The position numbers were made by a program, and so were the translations under genes. The notes under the pieces are model-generated. The model was not told where the DNA came from. It ran no database searches and saw only the letters and a program-made list of their open reading frames with translations. Positions 27,178 to 36,079 of a stretch of DNA of 64,000 nt are shown here, piece after piece; the stretch's first letter is position 1, and each line of letters opens with the position of its first letter. This DNA comes from Gracilimonas sp046602855 (GTDB taxonomy: Bacteria > Bacteroidota > Rhodothermia > Balneolales > Balneolaceae): assembly GCF_046602855.1 (NCBI RefSeq), contig NZ_JBKINJ010000001.1, positions 1,860,001 to 1,924,000 of the forward strand. The letters are read 5' to 3'.

Positions 27178-27389
27178 GCTTTTTCTTTGTCAGATTCATC
27201 AGCATCATCCCTAAAGAGCTGATCGGTGGGCTCCCCTACAGGTTCATCTTTCTCAAAAGGTATCATGGCATCTTGCTTTAGGTTTTTGATGAAGCCTTTT
27301 TTTATTGTAAATACCAATATTATCAATGCTGTAATTACCATTAGCACTGAGATAGAAAAGATAGATACTGTTCCGGAACCAAAATCCAT
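27174..27389 (-). CDS. ccoS: CcoS-like small cbb3 assembly protein
   Basis: 71 residues, one span (about 8-28) followed by KKGFIKNLKQDAMIPFEKDEP. This resembles the CcoS pattern (aromatic/basic after the span, G, then D-L and an acidic pair). CcoS is needed for cofactor insertion into cbb3. The alternative is an unnamed accessory subunit (CcoQ-like). Overlaps ccoN by four bases and heads the cluster. Confidence 0.65.
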   Translation of the reverse strand: MDFGSGTVSIFSISVLMVITALIILVFTIKKGFIKNLKQDAMIPFEKDEPVGEPTDQLFRDDADESDKEKA

Positions 27390-27573
27390 TAGCTATTTGG
27401 TTTGAGTGAGCTTTAGAGTATAAAAATAAAAATACGTAAAACGTTCATATTTTACTCTTCAAGCGATAGGACCATAAAACACGCACAATACATACGATTG
27501 ATGACACTATATAAATAATATCGCCAGATTTAATGCCTCCTAAAAGAAAATGATTTTTCGCCAGATCTATGAC

Positions 27574-27585
27574 TTGTTATAACAA
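27574..27585. promoter_or_regulatory. Twelve-base palindrome TTGTTATAACAA in the nos-cco spacer
   Basis: A perfect palindrome 185 bases upstream of ccoS and 50 bases after the nosY stop. It could be a regulator site, but it does not match the TTGA-N6-TCAA spacing and could be chance in AT-rich DNA. The remainder of 27390-27634 shows nothing recognisable. Confidence 0.25.
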
Positions 27586-27634
27586 AACAAGCTTTTAGCT
27601 AAATGATAATCATGATCTTCTTCATTTAACTTTC

Positions 27635-28426
27635 TCAGAAATCCATCTTCCGAAATCTTCTCGTAGCACCCGCAAGTGGCAGTATCAGCCATACCACCAT
27701 AAACGCAGTGGCAGTGATCATCCCGTAAAAGCTCCCGAAAAATCGATTGAATACAGCGCCGGTGTATCCCATCAGAGCGGAAATATCAAACTCAAGCAGC
27801 ACAATTATACGAGCCAAGTCGATTGGATTAAGCATGGTCAATGCAAGCATAGGTTCTTCGATCGGATAATCGCCTAAAACAAAGATTGTCAACAGAACTA
27901 ATCCATCATACAACACAGCTAAAAACAGCCAGCCGACCAAGGCAAATCCCAGGCCTTTGATACGATCTTCAAAAAATGCTAGTCCCAGCCAAAATCCGAT
28001 TCCCGTAAAGAGAAGCGTCAGTATCAATCCTAAACCAAGCAACAACAAAATGGACATGATCTGCTCACCAAAGAGCATACCATTATAAAGCATTGGCAAA
28101 AGAGTCCCCAGAATAAAAGCTGCAGATAATGGTATAGCGAGCCCGCCATAGAGCCCCCAAAACAGGGTCTTACGGTTTAAAGGTTGAGCAAGAAGGAGCT
28201 CAGTAAATTCACGGGATTGGTACAGGTACAATGCTCCATAGATCATTCCCACAAGCGGTATAAGGAGCAGCATCACGTTTGAGATGCTCAGCAAAGCTTT
28301 TGGTCCCGCTCCTCCAAAACGAATAAGGGCATCTGTGATCAGCAAATAGATCAATGCATATCCGAAGATCCATTTGCCTCGTACAAGGTCTTTCCATTGG
28401 TAATTCAGTATGGTTAATGTTTTCAT
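27635..28426 (-). CDS. nosY: NosY, ABC-2 type permease for copper-site maturation of NosZ
   Basis: 263 residues with six spans and a MLNPIDLARI segment (about 195-204) characteristic of NosY. With NosF and NosD it forms the transporter that matures the CuZ (copper-sulfide) centre of N2O reductase. The start overlaps the nosF stop by four bases. A decayed relative lies at 22015-22222. Confidence 0.9.
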   Translation of the reverse strand: MKTLTILNYQWKDLVRGKWIFGYALIYLLITDALIRFGGAGPKALLSISNVMLLLIPLVGMIYGALYLYQSREFTELLLAQPLNRKTLFWGLYGGLAIPLSAAFILGTLLPMLYNGMLFGEQIMSILLLLGLGLILTLLFTGIGFWLGLAFFEDRIKGLGFALVGWLFLAVLYDGLVLLTIFVLGDYPIEEPMLALTMLNPIDLARIIVLLEFDISALMGYTGAVFNRFFGSFYGMITATAFMVVWLILPLAGATRRFRKMDF

Positions 28427-29133
28427 GCCGCTTCTTCCTCCATCATTTTGGCAACCGCGCCCTCAAGACGCTGCTCTTTATGTTTACTCAGTAATTCATC
28501 CATCGGTCCGTGATACTTGATCTTACCTTCTACAATAAAGATCAGGTGATCAGCCAGTTCCTCGATTTCACTCATAATATGAGTGGTTAGCATAATGGTC
28601 TTACCCTGTCCTTTTAACTCAACCACCTTTTTCTTGAACTGTACACTTGATCGGGGATCAAGTCCGGCAGTAGGCTCATCAAAGATGAGAATTTCCGGAT
28701 TGAACATCATAGACAAGACTGCTCCAACTTTTTGACGGTTACCTCCTGATAGAGTTCGCATTCGTTTTTTTAATTCCGTTTGCAGTCCAAAGTGTTTGAT
28801 CAATTCTTCTTCAGATGAAGGCTGATCTCCCCGGATATTTTTTATGAACCGAAATAATTCCTCTACAGTCATATTTTCCGGATAGCGAGCCACCTGAGGC
28901 ATGTAACCGATCTTATCGCGGTACTCCCACCGGTCATTTACTATATTTCCATTGATCAAGATCTCCCCCTTGGTTGGCTTCACCAATCCAAGAATGCTTT
29001 TGATCGTTGTTGTTTTTCCGGATCCATTTGGACCTACAATTCCAGTGGCCTGACCTGAAGGAATTTCCAGATCCAGATCATCAAGTACGGTCAATTGACC
29101 AAAATTCTTTTTTAATCCTCTTAGTTCAATCAT
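28423..29133 (-). CDS. nosF: NosF, ABC transporter ATPase
   Basis: 236 residues. Walker A GPNGSGKTTT (34-43), signature LSGGNRQKVG, Walker B ILIFDEPTAGLDP, and the switch His in TTHIMSE. Provides ATP hydrolysis for NosY. Four-base overlaps with both neighbours show a translationally coupled nosDFY block. Confidence 0.93.
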   Translation of the reverse strand: MIELRGLKKNFGQLTVLDDLDLEIPSGQATGIVGPNGSGKTTTIKSILGLVKPTKGEILINGNIVNDRWEYRDKIGYMPQVARYPENMTVEELFRFIKNIRGDQPSSEEELIKHFGLQTELKKRMRTLSGGNRQKVGAVLSMMFNPEILIFDEPTAGLDPRSSVQFKKKVVELKGQGKTIMLTTHIMSEIEELADHLIFIVEGKIKYHGPMDELLSKHKEQRLEGAVAKMMEEEAA

Positions 29134-30371
29134 TGTAGCTGGTCCATTTGTGGTTTGGTATCAATAAGGGTTTCAGGTGTCAATGCAGGCATTACTTTTT
29201 CAGCGGCATCTAGTATATCGATCAACAGACTTCTCAGTAAAAGCAAAGACTGTGGCTGCTTCTCAACCAATATGGTAAACAACCGCACCGGATGATGCGG
29301 AACATCTCCCACACCGTCCCGGTCAAGATCGTAGCCTTCATATTGACTCCAGTAATTTCCAGTAAATTCATTAAAATTTCTTCGGCTATTAGTGGAAACT
29401 TCAAATGAGTTAGCAATGAAGTTATTCTCACTGAACACGTTGTCTGTTGAGTTTGCCATCAGTTTTACCGCCCAACCGTTTTGACGGAATGTATTTCCTT
29501 TTACCTCATTACGGCTTGTTGCCTCAATGTAAAGTGCCACTGAATTATTCTCAAAATGATTATTCTCGATCCGGCTGCGGTTGATCTCTTTCAAAAGCAT
29601 GCCATAAGCAGATGATCCCCAATTATCCTCAAAGCGGTTTCCAATGATCTCAACATTAGAGGTGTACATTACCGCTACTCCTCCCCCATTGTCCCTGAAT
29701 GTATTTTCACGGTAACTGCAGTTATCAGAATACATGAAATGAATGCCGTAGCGAATATTTTCTTCACTTAGATTATTGGTTATGTATGCTCCATCCACAA
29801 ATTCAAAATAGAGTCCATCACGATGGCCCCGCACATAATTATCCTCAATCTTGGTGTCTTTACTATACCATAAATGAATACCGTTGCCGGATGAAGTTTC
29901 TCTTTCTCCCGATGCAGTAAGATAGTTGTTTCGAACCACAGCCTTATCAGTTTCCGCAAGATAGATCCCAAAAAAGTTATCAATCAGCCTGTTATCCTCA
30001 ATGACCGTATTTTTGGTTTTCTCAACAAGGATCCCTGCGTAATCTTCCATAAAGCTGGTACTGGTGTTACGAACTTCAAGTCCTTTTACCGTCACGTCAT
30101 CACCGGTTATTACCAGTATAAACCCTTTTTTCTCACCATCAATTACCGGCCGCCCCTCCCCTAGAATAGTGATAGGTTTATCAACTTTCAGGTTGTACTC
30201 AAGGTAGGTTCCTTGTTTTATAACAAGTGTATCGTAAGGCTGGGTAAGCTTCAGCCCCTCAGCAATTGTTGATACCTCTCCTTCAGGAGAAACGGTAACA
30301 GTTTGAGCCGATACGATAGAACCGGCGAGCAGAAACACTCCCGCCATGGTTATGTATTTTAAACCTTTCAA
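29130..30371 (-). CDS. nosD: NosD, periplasmic copper-processing beta-helix protein
   Basis: 413 residues: signal peptide MKGLKYITMAGVFLLAGSIVSAQ, then many right-handed beta-helix repeats with the NNxF/IxxNxI pattern (NTVIEDNRLIDNFFGIYLAETD and similar), the CASH/NosD architecture, and GNYWSQYEGYDLDRDGVGD near the C-terminus, which is highly typical of NosD. It works with NosFY to mature the CuZ centre of NosZ. Confidence 0.93.
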   Translation of the reverse strand: MKGLKYITMAGVFLLAGSIVSAQTVTVSPEGEVSTIAEGLKLTQPYDTLVIKQGTYLEYNLKVDKPITILGEGRPVIDGEKKGFILVITGDDVTVKGLEVRNTSTSFMEDYAGILVEKTKNTVIEDNRLIDNFFGIYLAETDKAVVRNNYLTASGERETSSGNGIHLWYSKDTKIEDNYVRGHRDGLYFEFVDGAYITNNLSEENIRYGIHFMYSDNCSYRENTFRDNGGGVAVMYTSNVEIIGNRFEDNWGSSAYGMLLKEINRSRIENNHFENNSVALYIEATSRNEVKGNTFRQNGWAVKLMANSTDNVFSENNFIANSFEVSTNSRRNFNEFTGNYWSQYEGYDLDRDGVGDVPHHPVRLFTILVEKQPQSLLLLRSLLIDILDAAEKVMPALTPETLIDTKPQMDQLQ

Positions 30372-30404
30372 TTTTGACCTCCATTTATTTTTATATCGGA
30401 AATA

Positions 30405-30878
30405 CTACTTTTGCATTCCCGTTCCCAAATTCATTTCAATTTGGGAGACCTCATCCCAGAGCAGCAATCGCCCCGGTCTTTCTTCAATATGTTCTTCTGC
30501 CGCCTCTTTAGTAGGCAAAGCTAAAAGTGATTCACCCATAGGGCTATTAATGACCTCGCTCTTTACATACTGTGCCTCGTAGGCATCCAGCCAGGTACCG
30601 GGATCGTTGTAGTTACTGACCCATAATTTGGAGCCGCTTAGATCATCTTTATTTTCACGATGATAAACGGCCATACATTCTATGGCATCAAATTTAAGTG
30701 CTTTTCCTTTCTCCGTTACCAGCTGGGCTGCAAACTGTTCATCGGTGATCATCATCTTACAATGTGCACATTCGTCACTTGCATAATGTATCTCAACCGG
30801 CTCCTGACTGCAGGCCGTTGCAAAAAGCAATAGCACAACAGCGCTAACCATAAATTTAATATTTCTAAATAACCTCAT
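30405..30878 (-). CDS. nosL: NosL, copper chaperone lipoprotein
   Basis: 157 residues. Lipobox at LLFATA-C, then ECAHCKMMITDEQFAAQ, the NosL Cu(I)-binding C-x-x-C-K-M motif, and FDAIECMAVYH. It carries Cu(I) to apo-NosZ in the periplasm. Gap of 33 bases to nosD. Confidence 0.92.
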   Translation of the reverse strand: MRLFRNIKFMVSAVVLLLFATACSQEPVEIHYASDECAHCKMMITDEQFAAQLVTEKGKALKFDAIECMAVYHRENKDDLSGSKLWVSNYNDPGTWLDAYEAQYVKSEVINSPMGESLLALPTKEAAEEHIEERPGRLLLWDEVSQIEMNLGTGMQK

Positions 30879-30921
30879 AACCGACCTCTATTATATTATC
30901 TGCATTTTTCAATTTGAAGGG

Positions 30922-31491
30922 TTACTGATCTCTGCTTCTCCACCAAACCAATCCTGCAATACTCATTGAAGCCAAAGATAAATAGAATCCAATATGTGGC
31001 AATGAGGTTGCATTAATATTCAACAATTGTTTACTGCCTATCAATGGTGGCTGGTAGGTCATGCCTGGAACTTTGATCGGAGCGTCCGGATTCAGATTAT
31101 GTCCATAGTCATATCCCCATAGATAAAAATCGACCAAGCCGGCAATAGCGACAAGGATAAAAAATCCCAGCCAATATAATATCAGTGTTCTTTTTCCAGT
31201 TGCGGCAATGATCAACCCGGTAATGATCAAGAACCCGAATATATAAGGCATGATCTTAAGTTCTGGTATTGATGCAGGTTCTATCGATTTCATACCGATG
31301 TAATGATTCAACCCATTGATGTTATTAAGATCATGGGGTTGTTTACCTTCAATATTATCAACCATGATGTTCATCCCAATTCCCTCAGGATATTGGGGAG
31401 CTTCCATGCTGATGCCCCAGATTGGAACGAAGTAAACACCGATCAATAAAAGTGCTGCAAATGCCATCCATATTTTGTGTGATGTTTTCAT
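30922..31491 (-). CDS. Four-span membrane protein in the nos cluster (NosB-like position)
   Basis: 189 residues with a signal-like first span, then a periplasmic loop (about 27-75) holding NNINGLNHYIGM, and three more spans. Clade II nos clusters carry a small membrane protein between nosZ and the accessory genes, called NosB in Wolinella, and this gene holds that place. Similarity to NosB itself is not something I can verify by eye. The conserved-looking NHYIG and PHIGFYLS His residues may bind a cofactor. Confidence 0.65.
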   Translation of the reverse strand: MKTSHKIWMAFAALLLIGVYFVPIWGISMEAPQYPEGIGMNIMVDNIEGKQPHDLNNINGLNHYIGMKSIEPASIPELKIMPYIFGFLIITGLIIAATGKRTLILYWLGFFILVAIAGLVDFYLWGYDYGHNLNPDAPIKVPGMTYQPPLIGSKQLLNINATSLPHIGFYLSLASMSIAGLVWWRSRDQ

Positions 31492-31572
31492 AATTACCTC
31501 GTTTGTAAATACAAATAAAAGTGAAAAGGCTGGGGAGGTATCAGCTCCCCAACCATGATGGAGGTCAAATCA

Positions 31573-33549
31573 TCATTGACCAGTTCCGTATTGTAATTCA
31601 ACATCTGAATTTTCCGGAGAAACTCTCGCATATCCCTGCATCTCCTGGTGAAGCGCTGAACAGAAATCTGTACAGTAGAATGGGAAAACTCCCGTTTCTT
31701 TTGGCTCCCAGATAAGGGTCAGGGTTTCTCCCGGCATAACCAGTATTTCAGCAGTGTTTGCTCCTTTGATCGCAAAGCCGTGGGGTACATCCCAATCCTG
31801 CTCGAGATTAGTTACGTGGAAGTACACCTTATCGCCTACCTTGATACCTTCAATGTTATCAGGTGTAAAGTGGCTTCGGATGGTCGTCATATAAACATGC
31901 ACTTCATTACCATCACGCTCAATTTTAGTTTGAGCTTCAGTTGTTGCACGATAAGGGTGCGTGTTGTCTTCAAGCTTATAGAAACGTTTCTGATTTTCCA
32001 TAACTTTTTCAGCTGCAATACCCTGTGCGTAGTGAGGTTCCCCTTCAGTAGGGAAGTCAAGCAGTAATTGCATCTTATCGCCGGAAATATCGATCAGCTG
32101 AGCTGAGTGAAACATTTCAGGACCTGTTGGCAGGTAACGATCTTTGGTGATCTTATTCAAAGCCACCAGATATTTACCATCAGGATTTTGACTGTCTCCA
32201 CCGGGAATCATTAAGTGACCAGGAGAGTAATAAACGTCAATTCTGTCAAGAACCTGAGTAGTTTCGACATCCCATTTCACAATTTCAGACGAAATAAAGG
32301 CCGTAGTGTAAGCATTGCCTTTACCATCAAATTCGGTATGAAGAGGTCCCAAACCCGGATTCTCTACTTCACCATGCAATATGGAGTCGTACTTCAGTAC
32401 CGGAATACCCATCACTTCACCTGCATAATCTTCGGCATCAATTGCATCGATCATCTTGGCAAAGGAATGAACCGGAATGACAGTAGACAGTTTACCACCG
32501 GCTGCAATGTATTGTCCGGTTGGGTCAACATCTACACCGTGAGGTGATTTTGGAGTAGGAAGGAAGTAAACAATGCCTTCAAGCTCCCGCGGGTCAAGAA
32601 CACGCACCTCGTCTATGGTTTCAGTCTTGGCAATACCGCCCTCATCGTGGTCAATGTAGTTACGCACGTGCTTTCCGGGCATCATTTTGCCTTCACCATT
32701 TTCTGCATATTCAGCTGCTTTACGCCAGTTTATTGCAGCGATAAAGTCTTTATCATTTTTCGAAGCGTTGATCTCTAATAAAGTATGAGCCTGCTCACTA
32801 TTATAACTGGTAAAGAATGCCCAACCGTCAGAAGGACCTTTACCGGAATGAGACAAGTCATAGTCAAATCCTGGCATCAGGATCTGGAAATCAATAGCCA
32901 TTTTACCTTCCTCGGATACTTCCACAAAGGAAATGGTTCCCTTAAAGGTATCTGCATAGGTATCGATGGGAACATCCATATTCTGCATATTTTCATCCAT
33001 AGGAATACTGAATCGCGTTGCTGCAGTTACATACTCAGTATTTGGCGTAACAAAGGATGAGGCGTGATTACCGGCAGAATTAGGGATCTCAATAATTTCC
33101 TGGGTTTTGAAATCATCAAGACCAATACGTGCGATACGCGGGGTATTATTTTCGTTCATAAAGATCCAGCGTCCGTCCGTTTCACCATTGGTTTGAGAAA
33201 GCTCGGGATGGTGAGCATCTCCCCAAGGCACGAAACCGTGGGTTGTGTTAAGCATGGCTTTGGTTTCATCACTGTAACCATATCCATTTACCGGTGCTTG
33301 CGAAAATACCGGAATGGTAAAGATGTGGCGTCCCGAAGGAATTCCATATACCCCCATTTGGCCGTTGTATCCGCCGGACATAAAGCCGTAGAATTCATCG
33401 AGCTCACCCGGAGCTACATATACTTTTTGTGCGGCATCTGTGTTGGAGCTGAAATTTCCGTTACTGCCATTACATCCGAAAAGCGTGACGCTTAACAGAA
33501 CAACAGCAGGAAGCATCCAAAACAGATGGCTGTGCTTTCGTTTTTTCAT
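31573..33549 (-). CDS. nosZ: Clade II nitrous-oxide reductase
   Basis: 658 residues. The N-terminus is a Sec/lipoprotein signal (lipobox LFG-C26), not Tat, a mark of clade II. The beta-propeller carries the CuZ histidines: DAHHPELS (H113, H114), SPHGVDVDP, GPLHTEF, MFHSAQ and GEPHYAQ. The C-terminal cupredoxin holds the CuA site: H590, C626, C630, H634 and M637 in FYCTDFCSALHQEM. It reduces N2O to N2. Cofactor residues are all in place, so it should be functional. The lipid anchor implies membrane tethering. Confidence 0.96.
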   Translation of the reverse strand: MKKRKHSHLFWMLPAVVLLSVTLFGCNGSNGNFSSNTDAAQKVYVAPGELDEFYGFMSGGYNGQMGVYGIPSGRHIFTIPVFSQAPVNGYGYSDETKAMLNTTHGFVPWGDAHHPELSQTNGETDGRWIFMNENNTPRIARIGLDDFKTQEIIEIPNSAGNHASSFVTPNTEYVTAATRFSIPMDENMQNMDVPIDTYADTFKGTISFVEVSEEGKMAIDFQILMPGFDYDLSHSGKGPSDGWAFFTSYNSEQAHTLLEINASKNDKDFIAAINWRKAAEYAENGEGKMMPGKHVRNYIDHDEGGIAKTETIDEVRVLDPRELEGIVYFLPTPKSPHGVDVDPTGQYIAAGGKLSTVIPVHSFAKMIDAIDAEDYAGEVMGIPVLKYDSILHGEVENPGLGPLHTEFDGKGNAYTTAFISSEIVKWDVETTQVLDRIDVYYSPGHLMIPGGDSQNPDGKYLVALNKITKDRYLPTGPEMFHSAQLIDISGDKMQLLLDFPTEGEPHYAQGIAAEKVMENQKRFYKLEDNTHPYRATTEAQTKIERDGNEVHVYMTTIRSHFTPDNIEGIKVGDKVYFHVTNLEQDWDVPHGFAIKGANTAEILVMPGETLTLIWEPKETGVFPFYCTDFCSALHQEMQGYARVSPENSDVELQYGTGQ

Positions 33550-33583
33550 AGTATTTCTGTTTTTTTGATTGATGGGTTGGTTA

Positions 33584-34078
33584 TTAAGATCCGTTATTCA
33601 AGGTAAGATCAGATGCAATGAACTCAACAATAGCTCTTGCCTCTTCCTGAGTCAGCCCCTGATTTGGCATAGGGCTCATATTATATTCTTGAAGCATTTT
33701 TTGGGCTTCCGGATGATTTTTTACCATGCCATCCGGATTCAAGATCATGTTCATTACATAGGTCGGGGAACGACGTTCAAGTACGCCATTCATAGCAGGT
33801 CCAATATAGCGCTCGTTCAATTTGTGGCAGGCAGTGCATTTCAGATCAAAGATCTCTTTACCTTTTTGTGCCATTTCCATATCAATTTCATCTCCTAAAG
33901 AGATAGTCTCCGTTACGGGACCAATACCATGTTCCTGTTCAAAAGCAGAAAGGCCACTTTCGGTTTCTTGTTTGGCTTCTGTTTGTTGTTGATTATCGCC
34001 GCCTCCGTTGCCTCCGCAACCGCTCAGCATAAAAGCGAGAGACAAACTTACAACGATCATTATTCGTGATAGCTTCAT
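33584..34078 (-). CDS. Lipoprotein cytochrome c, probable electron donor to NosZ
   Basis: 164 residues. Lipobox at MLSG-C, a Gln/Glu-rich linker, then one class I cytochrome c domain: CTACHKLNERYIGPAMNGV and NMSPMPNQGLTQEEARAIVEFI with the axial Met. Fusion-free monoheme c genes stand first in many clade II nos operons. First gene of the operon; the predicted promoter lies at 34133-34160. Confidence 0.88.
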   Translation of the reverse strand: MKLSRIMIVVSLSLAFMLSGCGGNGGGDNQQQTEAKQETESGLSAFEQEHGIGPVTETISLGDEIDMEMAQKGKEIFDLKCTACHKLNERYIGPAMNGVLERRSPTYVMNMILNPDGMVKNHPEAQKMLQEYNMSPMPNQGLTQEEARAIVEFIASDLTLNNGS

Positions 34079-34124
34079 GATGATTTGACCTGATTTTAAA
34101 TTAAAAGACTTTTTTATCTTTATT

Positions 34125-34160
34125 GTTTAAGACAAACTTAACTTTTATATATGAAGCAAA
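34125..34160 (-). promoter_or_regulatory. Candidate promoter and operator of the nos operon
   Basis: On the minus strand TTTG (34157-34160) and TAAGTTTG (34133-34140) are 16 bases apart, close to the Bacteroidota TTTG/TAnnTTTG promoter. The -7 element lies in an imperfect palindrome (34125-34142, GTTTAAG-ACAAA-CTTAAC). TTTAAGACAA is repeated in front of the Rrf2 gene at 42407-42416. Confidence 0.4.
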
Positions 34161-34289
34161 TGTTAATTTTTGGGATAATTATTCATACCCCACGTATTTA
34201 GACTGATTCTAGTTAATGAATTGAGCCTTCATTTAAGGCGAGATAGATAGCAAAAGTTTATGTAGGTTTAGCAAAAAACACAGACCACT

Positions 34290-34895
34290 ATGAACCAAAT
34301 TCTTCCGGATTCTTCCTCCTTAAAAAAATATGGGATCACCAAATCATTTAAAGCGGGTGATGAGATCGTCAGTGAAGACGCTCCGATCCATTCCATTCCA
34401 ATTGTATTGCAAGGAAGTTTAAAAGTGATGCAATCGGATGACGAATTCCGTGAAATGGTGATGTACTATCTACAACCCGGTGAAACCTGCGTCATGTCAT
34501 TCCTGGCAGCTCTATATAATGACACTAGTAAGGTTAAAGCTGTGGCTGAAGAAGAAACAGAGATTGTCTTTATCCCTATTGGCAAAATTCGGGATTTAAT
34601 GAGTAAGGATCCTAAATGGCTTAATTATATTTTTCAGATCTATCATAAACGTTTCGAAGAGTTACTGGATGTAGTCAACGCTATTGCTTTCAAAAAAATG
34701 GATGAAAGACTGCTTCAATTTCTGGAAAAGAAAGCAGAAATATCCGGCTCAACAGACATTAAGATCACCCACGAACAATTAGGCCAGGAACTTGGTACTG
34801 CTAGGGAGGTAATATCAAGACTGCTAAAACAAATGGAAAGCGAGGGACTTGTTAAGCTCGGGAGAAACCGGATTACTCTGACAGTCCGATCATAA
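34290..34895 (+). CDS. Crp/Fnr-family regulator with an FNR-type recognition helix
   Basis: 201 residues. Cyclic-nucleotide-binding-like beta-roll (about 12-105), dimer helix, then the HTH (158-190): THEQLGQELGTAREVISRLLKQMESEGL. E173, S176 and R177 are the FNR base-reading residues. The N-terminal Fe-S cysteines of FNR are missing (only C67), so sensing is by another route, as in DNR-type NO regulators. It is divergent from the nos operon and probably controls nos, the genes downstream and perhaps the copper set. Confidence 0.88.
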   Translation: MNQILPDSSSLKKYGITKSFKAGDEIVSEDAPIHSIPIVLQGSLKVMQSDDEFREMVMYYLQPGETCVMSFLAALYNDTSKVKAVAEEETEIVFIPIGKIRDLMSKDPKWLNYIFQIYHKRFEELLDVVNAIAFKKMDERLLQFLEKKAEISGSTDIKITHEQLGQELGTAREVISRLLKQMESEGLVKLGRNRITLTVRS

Positions 34896-34951
34896 CCCCC
34901 TATCTTGAGAATCCACCTCATCTAGTTGGTTATTGAATGTAGAATCTTCTG

Positions 34952-34967
34952 TGTGATAAATGTCACT
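34952..34967. promoter_or_regulatory. Candidate Crp/Fnr site upstream of the thioredoxin-OsmC-Dps set
   Basis: TGTGATAAATGTCACT; the core TGAT-N4-GTCA is the same as in the site at 18075-18088. It lies 57 bases after the regulator stop and about 80 bases before the next start. Confidence 0.5.
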
Positions 34968-35033
34968 GAGTTTCTATTAAACAAAGGTTAATATAACCTT
35001 CATATAAAAAGACTATTTAATACAATGAGATCG

Positions 35034-35285
35034 ATGAATAAAGAAACCATTTTTTCTACATGGCATACTATGCGGTGGGTAGCCCTCTCCGTTGGGATAT
35101 TCTTGGCTGTAATGGCCGTATGGTACCAGGATATCGTAACCGGACTTTTTAGCGGATTTTTTATCTTTCAAGCCGTGACCAATACAGGTTGTATGGTTTC
35201 TCAGGCATGTGGTGTTCCGCAAGATAAAAACCCAAATAACAGGTCTGAACAAGAAACAGAAATTCATTTTACTGAGGTTAAATAA
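35034..35285 (+). CDS. Small membrane protein with a C-terminal Cys pair
   Basis: About 83 residues from ATG 35034 (MNKETIFSTWHTMRW); an ATG at 35025 is in frame. One or two spans, then FFIFQAVTNTGCMVSQACGVP with two Cys five residues apart. Similar small proteins sit beside rhodanese/thioredoxin genes in Bacteroidota and relate to the DUF2892 membrane unit. A redox role is likely from the Cys pair and the thioredoxin neighbour; it is not proven. Confidence 0.65.
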   Translation: MNKETIFSTWHTMRWVALSVGIFLAVMAVWYQDIVTGLFSGFFIFQAVTNTGCMVSQACGVPQDKNPNNRSEQETEIHFTEVK

Positions 35286-35290
35286 ATATC

Positions 35291-35617
35291 ATGGATAGCA
35301 CTGAAACAAAACCAAAATCATTCAACGAAATTATCAATGGCGACACACCGGTGCTTGTAGATTTTTATGCCGACTGGTGTGCTCCCTGCAAAATGATGAC
35401 CCCCATACTTCAGCAGTTGAAAAGTGCCATGGGTGATAAACTGAACATCATCAAGATTGATACAGAGCGTAATCCTGATGTTGCCATAAAGTATCAGGTT
35501 CGTGGTATACCAAATCTGATCCTATTCAAAAACGGAGAACTGATATGGCAGCAAGCCGGTGTCGTTCGAATGCCACAACTTCAACAGATCATTGAGCAGA
35601 AACTGGAGCAATCATGA
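35291..35617 (+). CDS. Thioredoxin
   Basis: 108 residues. The active site is WCAPC (C30, C33) instead of the classical WCGPC, with the cis-Pro in RGIPNLILF and no signal peptide, so it is cytoplasmic. It overlaps the OsmC start by four bases and likely supplies reductant to OsmC-type peroxidase or to the local stress proteins. Confidence 0.92.
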   Translation: MDSTETKPKSFNEIINGDTPVLVDFYADWCAPCKMMTPILQQLKSAMGDKLNIIKIDTERNPDVAIKYQVRGIPNLILFKNGELIWQQAGVVRMPQLQQIIEQKLEQS

Positions 35618-36066
35618 GCGAAGTGAAAGAACACCTTTATGATGTAGATCTGGAATGGAAAGAGGGGCGTATTGGCGAAATGACGTCCCACAAGCTCAAC
35701 GATATTATTAAAGTTGCCACTCCACCCGAATTCCCGGGCGGAGTTGAAGGAATATGGAGTCCTGAGCATCTTTATGTGGCTTCTGTAAGCAGCTGTTTTA
35801 TGACTACATTTACAGCAATTGCAGAATATTCAAAACTTAAATTTGAAAAGCTAAGTGTTCCTGCCACGGGAGTGATGAGTAACGAAACAGGTAAATTCAC
35901 AATTACCGAAATTACCTTGAGTCCGAAACTTATCATTTCTGATGAGAACCAAAAAGATAAGGCTTTAAGAATTTTACAGAAAGCGGAAGAAGTCTGCCTG
36001 ATCACTCGGTCTATTAAAACTGTAGTAAAACTGGAACCTACAATTGCCATAGCGGCATTAAATTAA
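35614..36066 (+). CDS. OsmC/Ohr-family protein
   Basis: 150 residues with a typical OsmC fold: YDVDLEWKEGRIGEM, STPPEFPGG-like GGVEGIWSPEHLYVASVSSCFMTTF (first Cys) and KAEEVCLITRSIKT (second Cys). Members detoxify organic hydroperoxides or bind small lipoyl/thiol compounds. Start ATGA overlaps the thioredoxin stop. Confidence 0.85.
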   Translation: MSEVKEHLYDVDLEWKEGRIGEMTSHKLNDIIKVATPPEFPGGVEGIWSPEHLYVASVSSCFMTTFTAIAEYSKLKFEKLSVPATGVMSNETGKFTITEITLSPKLIISDENQKDKALRILQKAEEVCLITRSIKTVVKLEPTIAIAALN

Positions 36067-36079
36067 CAGAGAGAAAATC

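Noticed and set aside
27574..27585. TTGTTATAACAA as an FNR box for ccoS
   Set aside because: Half-site spacing does not match TTGA-N6-TCAA and AT-rich DNA makes such palindromes common; kept only as a weak site.
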